64,000 nucleotides of DNA, taken from assembly GCF_007362775.1 (NCBI RefSeq), contig NZ_CP041692.1:2480001-2544000 (forward strand), written 5' to 3'. Of this stretch, positions 7,304 through 16,015 are shown piece after piece. The notes under the pieces were generated by a model, which searched no databases, was not told the DNA's origin, and worked only from the letters and a program-made list of their open reading frames with translations. Position 1 is the stretch's first letter. The number at the start of each line of letters is the position of its first letter. This DNA comes from Microlunatus elymi (GTDB lineage: Bacteria > Actinomycetota > Actinomycetes > Propionibacteriales > Propionibacteriaceae). Position numbers and translations under genes: made by a program.

Positions 7304-9601
7304 ATGATCAACAAGAACAGTGGGATCAGCAGGAGCACCATCCTCGGCTATCCACGACTGGGCGCAGAACGTCAACTGAAGAAGGCCACCGAGGCCTACT
7401 GGGCACACAAGATCACGGCCGAGGATCTGCTGCAGGTCGCGCGTCAGCTGCGGTTGGATCGCTGGGCCGAACAGCGGCAGGCCGGCCTGGATGAGCTGCC
7501 CAGCAACGATTTCTCGCTGTACGACCAGATGCTCGACGCGGCCTGGATGCTGGGAGCGATCCCGGATCGGCATCGTGGGCATGCCGGCCTTGACCGCTAC
7601 TTCGCGATGGCGCGCGGCACCGACGAGGCCGAGCCGCTGGAGATGACCAAGTGGTTCGACACCAACTACCACTACCTGGTGCCCGAGCTCGGTCCGGACA
7701 CCGAGTTCCGGCTCGACCCGACCAAGCCGCTGGCCGAATTCGACGAGGCGCTGCGGGCCGGGTATCTGACCCGGCCGGTGATCATCGGACCGGTCAGCTT
7801 CCTGCTGCTTTCCAAGCCTGCTTGGGAAGGCGGTGACTTCCAGCCGTTGGAGCTGCTGGATCGACTCGTGCCGCTGTATGCCGAATTGCTGTCCCGGTTG
7901 GCCGAACGCGGCGTCGAGTGGGTGCAGGTGGACGAGCCGTGCCTGGTCACCAACCAGCCGGATTCCGTACTGCAGCAGGTGGATTCGGTCTATCGGCTCC
8001 TCGCTGCTGTTCGGCAGCGTCCCAAGATCATCATCGCCAGTTACTTCGGCCGGCTCGGCGCGGCGCTGCCGGTGTTGGCCGGAACGCCGATCGACGGCCT
8101 GGCCCTGGACCTGACCGGTGCCGGGGCGGCGAACCTGGATGATCTCGAGCGGCTCGGCGGACTGCCCGGGCGGCGCTTGATCGCCGGGGTGATCGACGGG
8201 CGCAACATCTGGGCGGCCGACCTGCCGCGCACCTTCGAGTCGGCGCAGCGGGCGGCTCGGCTGGCCGGCGAGGTCGCCGTCGCGGCCTCGTGTTCGCTGT
8301 TGCACGTGCCGCTGGACGTGACGCGTGATTCGGGCCTTGCGGCCTCGTACCCGGGCTGGTTCTCCTTTGCCCGGCAGAAGCTCTCCGAGATCGTCATCCT
8401 GGCCCGTGGACTGAACGAAGGGGCAGCGGCGATCGCGGCGGAACTCGGGGCCAGCACGGATGCCCGGCAGGCCCGGCTCAACTCGCCGCTGGTCGTCAAC
8501 CCTGCGGTACGCCGGCGTGCTGCTGCCGTCGGCGCTGCCGATCTCGACCGAGGTTCCGGCTACCCGGAACGCCGGGACGAGCAACGGGCGCAGCTGGGGT
8601 TGCCGGACGTGCCGACCACGACCATCGGCTCGTTCCCGCAGACCCGCGGATTGCGGCGAGCCCGGGCGAAGTTGCGGTGCGGCGAGTTGTCGCCGGCGGC
8701 CTACGACGAGGTGATGCGGGACGAGGTCCGTTCGGTGATCACCGAACAGGAACACCTCGGGCTGGATGTCTTGGTGCACGGGGAGCCCGAACGCAACGAC
8801 ATGGTGCAGTACTTCGCCGAACAACTGGACGGCTACGTGGCCACCGAGCAGGGCTGGGTGCAGTCGTACGGGACCCGGTACGTCCGGCCGCCGATCCTGC
8901 TCGGCGACGTGTCCCGGCCGGCGCCGATGACGGTGGAGTGGGCACGGTTTGCGCAGAGCCTGACCGATCGGCCGGTGAAGGGGATGTTGACCGGTCCGGT
9001 GACGATGCTGGCCTGGTCGTTCGTCCGTGATGATCAACCGCCGGCGGAGACGGCTCGGCAGGTGGCGTTGGCGCTGCGGGACGAGGTGACCGATCTGGAA
9101 GCGGCCGGGATCAAGATCATCCAGGTGGACGAGCCGGCGTTGCGAGAGACGCTTCCGTTGCGGGCGGCGGATCGCGCCGAGTATCTGCGCTGGGCGGTCG
9201 AGTCGTTCCGGCTGACCGTCGGCGGTGTCGCGAACCGGACGCAGATCCACACCCACATGTGTTACGCGGAGTTCGGTGATGTGTTGGACGCGATCATCGC
9301 GATGGACGCGGACGTGATCAGTCTGGAGGCGGCGCGGTCGAAGATGGCGATCGTTGCTGATCTTGCTGCTGCCGGTTATCCGAACGAGGTCGGTCCGGGC
9401 GTGTGGGACATCCATTCGCCGCGGGTTCCCGATACCGACGAGATCGTTGATCATCTTCGAACCGCGCTGGCCGCCTTCGGTGATCGCGTCTGGGCCAATC
9501 CCGACTGCGGCCTGAAGACCCGTGGATACCCGGAAGCGCGATCCAGTCTCGCCAATCTGGTGGCGGCCGCAGAGCAGGTCCGGCAGGACTCTGCCGGCTG
9601 A
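7304..9601 (+). CDS. metE: Cobalamin-independent methionine synthase
   Basis: A 765-residue 5-methyltetrahydropteroyltriglutamate-homocysteine methyltransferase with both MetE barrels. The N-terminal half begins LGYPRLGAERQLKKATEAYW. The C-terminal catalytic barrel has VPTTTIGSFPQT, then QIHTHMCYAEF near residue 650 and NPDCGLKTRGY near residue 732, which give the zinc-binding His, Cys and Cys; a Glu ligand comes from the segment between. It makes methionine in the cytoplasm without B12. The ATG has AAGGAGAG 5 bases upstream. The preceding riboswitch should shut it off when cobalamin is present, implying a MetH elsewhere. It converges on nrdB. Confidence 0.95.
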   Translation: MINKNSGISRSTILGYPRLGAERQLKKATEAYWAHKITAEDLLQVARQLRLDRWAEQRQAGLDELPSNDFSLYDQMLDAAWMLGAIPDRHRGHAGLDRYFAMARGTDEAEPLEMTKWFDTNYHYLVPELGPDTEFRLDPTKPLAEFDEALRAGYLTRPVIIGPVSFLLLSKPAWEGGDFQPLELLDRLVPLYAELLSRLAERGVEWVQVDEPCLVTNQPDSVLQQVDSVYRLLAAVRQRPKIIIASYFGRLGAALPVLAGTPIDGLALDLTGAGAANLDDLERLGGLPGRRLIAGVIDGRNIWAADLPRTFESAQRAARLAGEVAVAASCSLLHVPLDVTRDSGLAASYPGWFSFARQKLSEIVILARGLNEGAAAIAAELGASTDARQARLNSPLVVNPAVRRRAAAVGAADLDRGSGYPERRDEQRAQLGLPDVPTTTIGSFPQTRGLRRARAKLRCGELSPAAYDEVMRDEVRSVITEQEHLGLDVLVHGEPERNDMVQYFAEQLDGYVATEQGWVQSYGTRYVRPPILLGDVSRPAPMTVEWARFAQSLTDRPVKGMLTGPVTMLAWSFVRDDQPPAETARQVALALRDEVTDLEAAGIKIIQVDEPALRETLPLRAADRAEYLRWAVESFRLTVGGVANRTQIHTHMCYAEFGDVLDAIIAMDADVISLEAARSKMAIVADLAAAGYPNEVGPGVWDIHSPRVPDTDEIVDHLRTALAAFGDRVWANPDCGLKTRGYPEARSSLANLVAAAEQVRQDSAG

Positions 9602-9611
9602 GCCAGAGGGT

Positions 9612-9654
9612 CCTGAGCAAGGCGTGCGGACCGCCCCTTCGACAAGCTCAGGGA
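9612..9654. repeat. Intergenic inverted repeat with a REP-like word between metE and nrdB
   Basis: Seven-base arms CCTGAGC (9612-9618) and GCTCAGG (9646-9652) flank 27 bases. The right part is CCCTTCGACAAGCTCAGGGA, a word I have seen scattered between genes in many actinobacterial genomes. It sits in the 53-base gap between the convergent ends of metE and nrdB, so it may serve as a shared terminator or mRNA end structure. No T-run follows, so rho-independent termination is not certain. Confidence 0.5.
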
Positions 9655-10644
9655 TCAGTGCGCGCGGGCGTCAACCTCGTACGACGTGTTGATCGACTCG
9701 AAGAAGTTGACCAACTGCAGGGTGTCGTTGGCAGTCGCCATCCACTTGGCCGGGTTGGCGACGCCGAAGGCCGCCTCGAAGCCGAGCTCCTCGAGGCGCC
9801 GATCGGCCATGTACTTCACGTACTGGTTGACGTAGTCGGCGTTCATGCCGAGGATCCCGCGGGGCAACAGGTCGGCGTTGTAGGCGACCTCCATCTGCAC
9901 CGCGTCGATGATCATCTGCCGGATCTCGTCGGCGAACTCCGGAGTCTGCAGATCCTCGTTCTCGTCCAGTACGGTCAAGATCAGGTTGATGCCGAACTTC
10001 AGGTGCAGGCTCTCGTCGCGGACGATCCAGTCGATCAAGGAACCGAAGTTGCGCAGCAGATTGCGCTGCCGGAAGCTGAGCGCCACCATGAAGCCGGAGT
10101 AGAACCAGATCCCTTCCAGAATCACGTTGTAAGCAACGAGATTTCGGACGAAGTCGCGTTTTCCCTCGGTGGTGCCGATGTCCAGACTCTGCTCGGCCAT
10201 TTGCTTGATGTACTTGACCTCGAAGGCCTCCTTGGCCGCCATCGAACCCACGTTGACGTGCGACTCGTACGCGGCGGCTCGGTCGATCGGGAACGTCTCC
10301 AGCACGTACTCGAAAGCCATGCAGTGGTTGGCCTCCTCCCACATCTGCTTGGCCAGGTAGAGATGGCACTCGGCGGCGTTGAGATACGGGTAGACGCCGA
10401 ACGCCAGCGACTTGTTGACCAGCAGTTCGTTCGGGTTGAAGTAGCTCATCAGGTGGGTGAGCGCGTGCCGCTCCTCGTCGGTCATCCTGGCGAAGTCGCC
10501 GAGATCCTCGCCGAGCTGGATCTCGTGCGGGAACCAGGTGTTGGCCACCGCCTGGTTGTAGAGCTCGTACGCCCACGGGTAGGTGACCGGCTTGAGAAGC
10601 AGTCCCTCGCTGATCCCGGTGCCGAGAATTCCCTTGCTGGACAT
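9655..10644 (-). CDS. nrdB: Ribonucleotide reductase small subunit, class Ic-like
   Basis: A 329-residue ferritin-fold subunit that holds the metal cofactor for dNTP synthesis. Metal-ligand segments are NPNELLVNKSL (Glu at the first ligand), EEANHCMAFEY (Glu and His), VILEGIWFYSGF (Glu) and RDESLHLKFG (Glu and His), so all six ligands are present. The radical tyrosine, normally four residues after the first His, is Phe here. Glu for Asp at the first ligand plus Phe for Tyr are the two hallmarks of class Ic (Mn/Fe) enzymes such as that of Chlamydia. AAGGAG precedes the ATG, which lies 56 bases after nrdA, so both genes share the B12 and NrdR control. Confidence 0.93.
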   Translation of the reverse strand: MSSKGILGTGISEGLLLKPVTYPWAYELYNQAVANTWFPHEIQLGEDLGDFARMTDEERHALTHLMSYFNPNELLVNKSLAFGVYPYLNAAECHLYLAKQMWEEANHCMAFEYVLETFPIDRAAAYESHVNVGSMAAKEAFEVKYIKQMAEQSLDIGTTEGKRDFVRNLVAYNVILEGIWFYSGFMVALSFRQRNLLRNFGSLIDWIVRDESLHLKFGINLILTVLDENEDLQTPEFADEIRQMIIDAVQMEVAYNADLLPRGILGMNADYVNQYVKYMADRRLEELGFEAAFGVANPAKWMATANDTLQLVNFFESINTSYEVDARAH

Positions 10645-10700
10645 GAAAAGGTCACTCCTTAGTATCGAAATGGACGTGCCGTGAACTGGACCGTGAACGC

Positions 10701-13319
10701 CTACTGGCAGGACTCACACTGCAGGCGTTCCTGGGGGTCGATCGGGCAGTAGGCGCCGTCGACCTCTTCGGTGTCGTAGCCCTCGTGTTGGGTGACCCGT
10801 TCGGCGTCGGTATCGATCACCGGCAGCACCGTGCTGTCTGCCTGTGGCTCGGGTGACCGCGGCGAGCTGGGCCGAGCGAACCCGCCGAAGCCCCGTCTGC
10901 CGCCCGACGAGGAGCGGGAGGTCGATGCCGATTCCTGGCTGCGCAGTTGTTCCGCCTTGTTGATCTTGACCGTGCTCTGCTCGGCGGTGTGCCGGGGCAT
11001 CATGTGCAGGTAGTAGGTGGTCTTCACGCCCATCTTCCAGGCGGCGCTGTAGAGGTCGACCATCTCGCCGATGTCGCGGCCGGCCAGGTAGATGTTCCGG
11101 CTGATCGCCTGATCGATCCACTTCTGCGCCCGCGCGGCGACGTTCAGATAGGCGTAGGGGGAGAGCTGGAAGGAGGTCCGATAGGTCTCCTTCAAATCCC
11201 ATGGCACCGAGTTGATCTTGGACAGGTCGCCTTGGGTGCGCAACAACTCGTCCTTGACCTCGTCCCAGAGGCCGCGTTCGACCAGGTCGGCGACCAGGTT
11301 GCGATTGACCTCGAGGAACTTCCCGGCCGAGGTGGCCCGGCTGAAGATCTGGCTGAACTGCGGATCCAGCCCAGGCGTCGTCCCGGCGACCAGTCCGATG
11401 GACGCGGTCGGCGCTATCGCCATCAGGGTCGCGTTTCGCATCCCGCCCTTGACCTTTGCCCGCAACCCGTCCCAGTCCAGCCGGGTGGCCCGGTCGACCT
11501 CGACCGGGATACCGCGATCGGACTCCAGCGCATCCAGGGTGTCGATCGGAACCAGCCCCTGCGACCAGCGGGAGCCGGCGAAGTTCGCGTAGCTGCCGCG
11601 CATCCGAGCAAGATCAGCGCTGGCGTCGATCGCGTGGTAGCTGATGAACTCGGTCAACTCGTCGATCAGCTCGTACGCCTGCTCGCTCTCGTAGCTCAAG
11701 CCGAGCCGCTCGGTCAGATCGGTGAAGCCCATCAGCCCGAGACCGACGGCACGGTTGAGCTCGTTGGAGCGCTCGGATTCCGGCACCGAGGAGATGGTGA
11801 TGTCGACCAGGTTGTCCAGCTGGCGAACCGCCAATCGAACCGATTCGGCCAGCCGCTTCCAGTCGATCCGGGCCTGCTGCTTGGCGCCGATCAGGTGCCG
11901 GGAGAGGTTGATCGAGGCCAGGTTGCAGACGCTGATGTTGTCGCGGTCCTGCGGCAGGCAGATTTCCGTGCACAGGTTGGACAGATGGATGGTGCCGGTG
12001 TTGTTGTTCAGCGCCCGCGTGTTGATCGTGTCCTTCCAGGTCAGCCACGGATGCGAGGTGGTCTGTAGGGAGATCAAGATCGACCGGTACTGCTCGCGGG
12101 CTCTGACCTTGGCGAAGCGCTGGATCTCGCCGCGCTCGGCCATCGCGACATATTCGTTGTAGCGTTGGGAGAACGCGGCTCCGGACAGCTCGACCAGATC
12201 GGCGACCTCGAGCGGATCGAACAGATACCAGTCGTCGTCGCGCTCGACCCGCTTCATGAATTCGTCGGAGATCCAGACTGCGGTGTTGGCGGTGCGGGCG
12301 CGTCGGTAGGGGTCGCCGGAGTTCTGTCGCAGGTCGAGGAACTGGGCGAAGTCCAGATGCCAGTTCTCCATGTAGAAACACAATGCGCCGAACTTCTTGC
12401 CGCCGCGGGAAACCGCGCGCAGGGTCGAGTCGATGGTGTGCATGAACGGGATCGGTCCGGTCGAGGTGGTGTTGTTGGACCGGATCGGGGAGCCCTCGCT
12501 GCGGAGCTTGGTCACCGAGAAGCCGATGCCGCCGGTGCCCTTGGTGATCCACATGACGTCCCGGATCGACTTGGCGATGTGTTCGATGTCGTCCTCGGCC
12601 TGCATCACGAAGCAGTTGGAGAGCTGGGCGTACGCGGTGCCGGCGTTGACCAGCGTCGAGCCGGCGGCGAGGTACTCCAGGCGGGACATCCTGTCGTACA
12701 AGGAGATTGCGACGCTCGTCGGGTCGTCCTCGTTGAGCGAAAGGCCCATCGCCACCCGCATCCAGAAGAACTGCGGCACCTCGAGCGGCTGTCCGTCGTG
12801 GGTGCTGGTCATGTAGCGGGTGCGCAGAGTTTGGGCGCCGATGTAACGGAGCAGGTCATCGCGGTCCGGATCGAGTGCGGCGGCGAGACGGTCAAGATCA
12901 AAAAGCTCGGTCAGCCGATGATCAAGAAGGCCACTGTCGACGCTCTGCTGCAGATAGCCGGCGAAGTGGCTGCGATGGCGTTCGCGAAGATCATCTCGAC
13001 TGATGCCGTCACCGAGGACAGCCTTGTAGAAGGTCTTGATCAACAGCCGCGCCGCGATGGTGTCGAATGCCGGATCGTCCTTCACGTTGCCGAGGGCCAC
13101 CTGGATGACGGCCTCGTCCAGTTGCCGGCTGGTGATGCCGTCGAACAGCGTGATCTCCAGTTCGGAGGCGATCTGGGTGGCGCGGGTGACCGAGTCGTCG
13201 AGGCCACGGCTGGCCTCCTCGATCGATCGCGCGATCTCGTACCCGTCGTACGGGGCCCGAGTGCCGTCGCGCTTGATCACGGTGATCTCGGTGGGGTTGA
13301 TCTCTGAAGTGCTCGTCAT
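10701..13319 (-). CDS. nrdA: Ribonucleotide reductase large (catalytic) subunit, class I
   Basis: An 872-residue alpha subunit that reduces ribonucleotides. An ATP-cone is visible at about residues 10-100 (TVIKRDGTRAPYDGYEIARS). The active site has SNCFVMQ (first redox Cys), NLCTEICLP (Asn, radical Cys, Glu) and SVCNLASINL (second redox Cys). The tail carries a Ser/Gly/Arg-rich stretch and ends in CESCQ, the CxxC pair reduced by thioredoxin or NrdH. The ATG at 13319 has GAGGG upstream; the open frame continues to 13862 but that part is the riboswitch leader. Transcription should be controlled by the NrdR boxes and by the cobalamin riboswitch, as described for Streptomyces nrdAB. Confidence 0.95.
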   Translation of the reverse strand: MTSTSEINPTEITVIKRDGTRAPYDGYEIARSIEEASRGLDDSVTRATQIASELEITLFDGITSRQLDEAVIQVALGNVKDDPAFDTIAARLLIKTFYKAVLGDGISRDDLRERHRSHFAGYLQQSVDSGLLDHRLTELFDLDRLAAALDPDRDDLLRYIGAQTLRTRYMTSTHDGQPLEVPQFFWMRVAMGLSLNEDDPTSVAISLYDRMSRLEYLAAGSTLVNAGTAYAQLSNCFVMQAEDDIEHIAKSIRDVMWITKGTGGIGFSVTKLRSEGSPIRSNNTTSTGPIPFMHTIDSTLRAVSRGGKKFGALCFYMENWHLDFAQFLDLRQNSGDPYRRARTANTAVWISDEFMKRVERDDDWYLFDPLEVADLVELSGAAFSQRYNEYVAMAERGEIQRFAKVRAREQYRSILISLQTTSHPWLTWKDTINTRALNNNTGTIHLSNLCTEICLPQDRDNISVCNLASINLSRHLIGAKQQARIDWKRLAESVRLAVRQLDNLVDITISSVPESERSNELNRAVGLGLMGFTDLTERLGLSYESEQAYELIDELTEFISYHAIDASADLARMRGSYANFAGSRWSQGLVPIDTLDALESDRGIPVEVDRATRLDWDGLRAKVKGGMRNATLMAIAPTASIGLVAGTTPGLDPQFSQIFSRATSAGKFLEVNRNLVADLVERGLWDEVKDELLRTQGDLSKINSVPWDLKETYRTSFQLSPYAYLNVAARAQKWIDQAISRNIYLAGRDIGEMVDLYSAAWKMGVKTTYYLHMMPRHTAEQSTVKINKAEQLRSQESASTSRSSSGGRRGFGGFARPSSPRSPEPQADSTVLPVIDTDAERVTQHEGYDTEEVDGAYCPIDPQERLQCESCQ

Positions 13320-13466
13320 CTGTCCATCCCTCGTGAAGTGACTGGCCGCGGTACCTGCCCGCTGGGCCGAGAGGGGAGCCTGGGAACTGATCGATTCTGG
13401 CAGCGGCATGCACGCATGCCGGCAACGACGATCAGGTACCAACGCCGTCCCTCGCGGCTGCGGACC

Positions 13467-13650
13467 ACACAGTTGGCAGGTCTTCGGACTCGTGGGCACG
13501 AGCACCCGTGGTTCGGGTGCGTTTCCTACTGGTCGTCGCTTCCCAAGATCTCGCGTTGACCTCAGTGCTTGATGACGACGTTCGTTCCCTCTCACCGCTG
13601 CGGGGCAGTTCCGGTCTTGCACCGGATTCCCTGTTGCCTCCGCCGACCTG
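13467..13650 (-). promoter_or_regulatory. Cobalamin (B12) riboswitch upstream of nrdAB
   Basis: Read on the minus strand, the leader holds GAGGCAACAGGGAATCCGGT, then AACTGCCCCGCAGCGGTGAG, then TTGGGAAGCGACGACCAGTA, then CACGAGTCCGAAGACCTGCC. These are the conserved cobalamin-aptamer blocks in the right order and spacing. The nrdA start is about 150 bases downstream. This implies that B12 represses the class I reductase, which only makes sense if a B12-dependent class II enzyme (NrdJ) exists elsewhere in the genome. Confidence 0.93.
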
Positions 13651-13677
13651 GATGGCCGGAAGAACCAGCTGCGAAGA

Positions 13678-13724
13678 CCACTATATATGGAAACCACACC
13701 GATGTAACTACCCAGATCTGGGTG
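13678..13724 (-). promoter_or_regulatory. Pair of NrdR boxes in the nrdAB promoter
   Basis: Box 1 (13678-13693) has the core CTATATATGG. Box 2 (13709-13724) has CCAGATCTGG in the same position and keeps every strongly conserved base of the NrdR consensus (C, A, A, T, T, G). The centres are 31 bp apart, three helical turns, as known for NrdR sites. They lie just upstream of the riboswitch, so NrdR would repress transcription when dATP is high and B12 would act on the leader. Confidence 0.8.
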
Positions 13725-13785
13725 TCGGTGTGTTTCGGGCACGTCGCCCGCGCCGACAGCCGGGCCTGACATCCCCACCGTCAGC

Positions 13786-15756
13786 TCAGGCGACCTCGAG
13801 CTTCCGCAGCATGGCCCATTCCAGGTCGCTGCGGCGCGGTCGGTCATCACCCACGTTGGCACTGGGATCCCCGCGGGCTGCCAGGGCGGCGTGCCAGACG
13901 GCGGTTGCGAACCTGTTGTTGCCGAGGTCGTGGCTACCGGAGTCGTTGACGATCAGCACCCGCCCGTAGCGGGTTCGCCACACGTAGGTGCCCGGCACGG
14001 GCTGCCGCGCCGACCAGCCACCGTGGGTCTTGATCCGGTGCTCGGTCTGGCCCAGCGGTCCCAGATTGTGCAGCCCGGTCTGACCCGGCGGGGCGTTGCC
14101 TCCGGGCCCGCCGGTTCGTCGGTAGGCGATGGTGTGGTCGGCCTGCATCGATCTGCTGCGGTTGGCCGAATTGGGAAAGCAGCTCGCCGGGGTCCTGGCC
14201 AACAGCGCGTTACGCATCGCATCCGGCACTTCGTAGGCGTCCACCGGGTGGATGTCGGCGTAGTCGACGATGGGTTGTAGCCGGATCCTGCAGCGGGCAC
14301 CGAGCCAGTCCCGGATCTGGGAGGCGAGCATCGGGCCGATGCCTTCGACTCGGGCGACGCCGGGGCCGATGGTGGCGGTGTCGGCGGAGATGTGCACGTG
14401 CAACACCACTTTGGGAAGCAGTTTGCTGGGGTTGATCCGGGCCAGCCAGAACGCGGTGTCTCGGCTCAGCCTCTGGTCGGGGTCGACGGGTATCGGGACC
14501 CGGCGCAGGTCACCATGATCAACTTCGTAACCGATCGTCCCGCATCCATTCGGGCTGCTCGACTCGTGATCGTTCCTCGACGCGTGTTCACCGGTCGCGG
14601 CCAGGTCCTGATCATGATCACTCGTCGAGCCGCGATCGTCGGAGAAGGAGGTCTCACGATCTCCCGGCGCCGTGGCAGTGGGTGTCAGGTGATTGCTGCG
14701 CGCGGCTTCATGGTTGTCGTTGCTTTGTCGGCCGCGCCGGTTCTGACGGGCAGGTTGGTGATCTTCCGGCCGCGGTGGATGATCCCGGTCCTCGGCATGC
14801 GGATGGCCGCCGTCTGTGGTTCCAGCAGTATCGCCAGTCGGCGCTTCATCGTGGCCGCGGTTATCGGGTTCGTGATCATGGCCGTTCTGATCATGCTCGT
14901 TCTGATCATGGCGGGTCTGCTTCGGGTTGTCTGGTTGCCTGTCGTCGGTGAACAGGTCGGGGTGTTGTGCCTGGGCCAGCAGCCGGGTGGACAGCAAGGG
15001 CAGTCCCATCAGCCCAAATGCTTGGGCTTGGAACTCCTGCGGCTCTTCGCAGTGTCGGTCTCCGACCTCGGCCGGCAGCCCGGTCGGGCCGGTGATCGCC
15101 TTGGTGATGGTGTCGATGGTGGCCTGCATCCAGACCGCGTAATCGGCATCGATCCGGGCCGTCACTGACCGGGTCCCGTACCGGGTCCGGCGCGAGATCT
15201 TCACAAACCGGCCATCCCGCGCCCGCCGGGCCAACCGCTCGGCCCGGGCCGGGTCGGCCCGCAGGATCGCCGCATCGACCTCGTCGAACAGGCGACCCCA
15301 CGACGAGATGCTGTGCACATAGCCGACAACCTCACCATCCACCACCCGCGCCGCCTCCGGCGCCAGGGCCCGGGTGCGGCGGGCGATCTCCCGCACCCGC
15401 TCCACCGGCGCGATCCCGCGTAGCACCAACTCCCACAACCGCGGGAGCCGATGCCGCAGATCCAACGTGTCGGCGATCAGCTCCCGGGCCTGCCGATCCG
15501 GCAGGCCGAGCGCGGCGCCGAGCTCGACTGCGCAGAACTCGGTCACGGCCGGCGTCCCCTCGCCACCCAGCCGGATCGCCCGTTCCATCCCGCGCACCAC
15601 CGGCCGACCCTCCAACAACTCCGGCGGGTGCAGATCGGCGTAATGCGCGACCACGATCAGGTCGTCACACTCACTGCGACGCCGCGCCGCCCGCGAGGTC
15701 GACAACAAGGTCAGGGACTCCCTCGCCCCCAGCCCTGCCACCGACGATTCGCTCAT
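13786..15756 (-). CDS. DUF222/HNH endonuclease-like protein (REP13E12 type) with Asp/His-rich linker
   Basis: A 656-residue protein. Residues 1 to about 270 form the helical DUF222 domain, followed by a low-complexity linker of about 130 residues rich in Asp, His, Asn and Gln (for example HDQNEHDQNGHDHEPDNRGH). The C-terminal part is HNH-like: ADHTIAYRRTGGPGG, LHNLGPLGQTEHRIKTHGGW. The usual zinc Cys-x-x-Cys before the DH is missing (ASCFPNSANRSRS), so nuclease activity is doubtful. Such genes occur in many copies in actinobacteria and may be selfish elements. The linker is coded largely by repeats of the word TGATCA. Confidence 0.8.
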   Translation of the reverse strand: MSESSVAGLGARESLTLLSTSRAARRRSECDDLIVVAHYADLHPPELLEGRPVVRGMERAIRLGGEGTPAVTEFCAVELGAALGLPDRQARELIADTLDLRHRLPRLWELVLRGIAPVERVREIARRTRALAPEAARVVDGEVVGYVHSISSWGRLFDEVDAAILRADPARAERLARRARDGRFVKISRRTRYGTRSVTARIDADYAVWMQATIDTITKAITGPTGLPAEVGDRHCEEPQEFQAQAFGLMGLPLLSTRLLAQAQHPDLFTDDRQPDNPKQTRHDQNEHDQNGHDHEPDNRGHDEAPTGDTAGTTDGGHPHAEDRDHPPRPEDHQPARQNRRGRQSNDNHEAARSNHLTPTATAPGDRETSFSDDRGSTSDHDQDLAATGEHASRNDHESSSPNGCGTIGYEVDHGDLRRVPIPVDPDQRLSRDTAFWLARINPSKLLPKVVLHVHISADTATIGPGVARVEGIGPMLASQIRDWLGARCRIRLQPIVDYADIHPVDAYEVPDAMRNALLARTPASCFPNSANRSRSMQADHTIAYRRTGGPGGNAPPGQTGLHNLGPLGQTEHRIKTHGGWSARQPVPGTYVWRTRYGRVLIVNDSGSHDLGNNRFATAVWHAALAARGDPSANVGDDRPRRSDLEWAMLRKLEVA

Positions 15757-16015
15757 ACAGACGAATCTAAACCAGGCTTCCGACAGTTCATCTCGACAGC
15801 CGCCGTGCGGGATGACAACGGATGAGATTCCCGCCCATGTCTACTGCGCGCAGCGGGCAAGGGCCTGCTCCTCGGTCGCACGCGAGCCATCGCGCCAGCA
15901 GCCTCTCCAGTGCCCCGCTCGCTTCCACGATTCGGTGCGAGCAGTCCCGTAGACAAGGCCGCACAACCAATCCGGCAGACGCAACCCGATACCGACAATC
16001 GACTAATCTGCGACC

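Noticed and set aside
7055-9454. A 799-codon open frame antisense to metE
   Set aside because: Same GC-driven artefact; metE has every expected motif and a riboswitch.
12165-13307. Open frame on the plus strand within nrdA
   Set aside because: It is the complement of a well-supported catalytic subunit and has no domain.
14510-14940. Repeated TGATCA blocks that look like a tandem or CRISPR-like array
   Set aside because: Spacing is irregular, there are no unique spacers of constant length, and the blocks code for a linker in frame.
15757-16015. Possible small genes in the gap before the 2H phosphoesterase gene
   Set aside because: Frames on both strands have unusual composition, no ribosome site and no similarity; only a likely leaderless promoter is seen.
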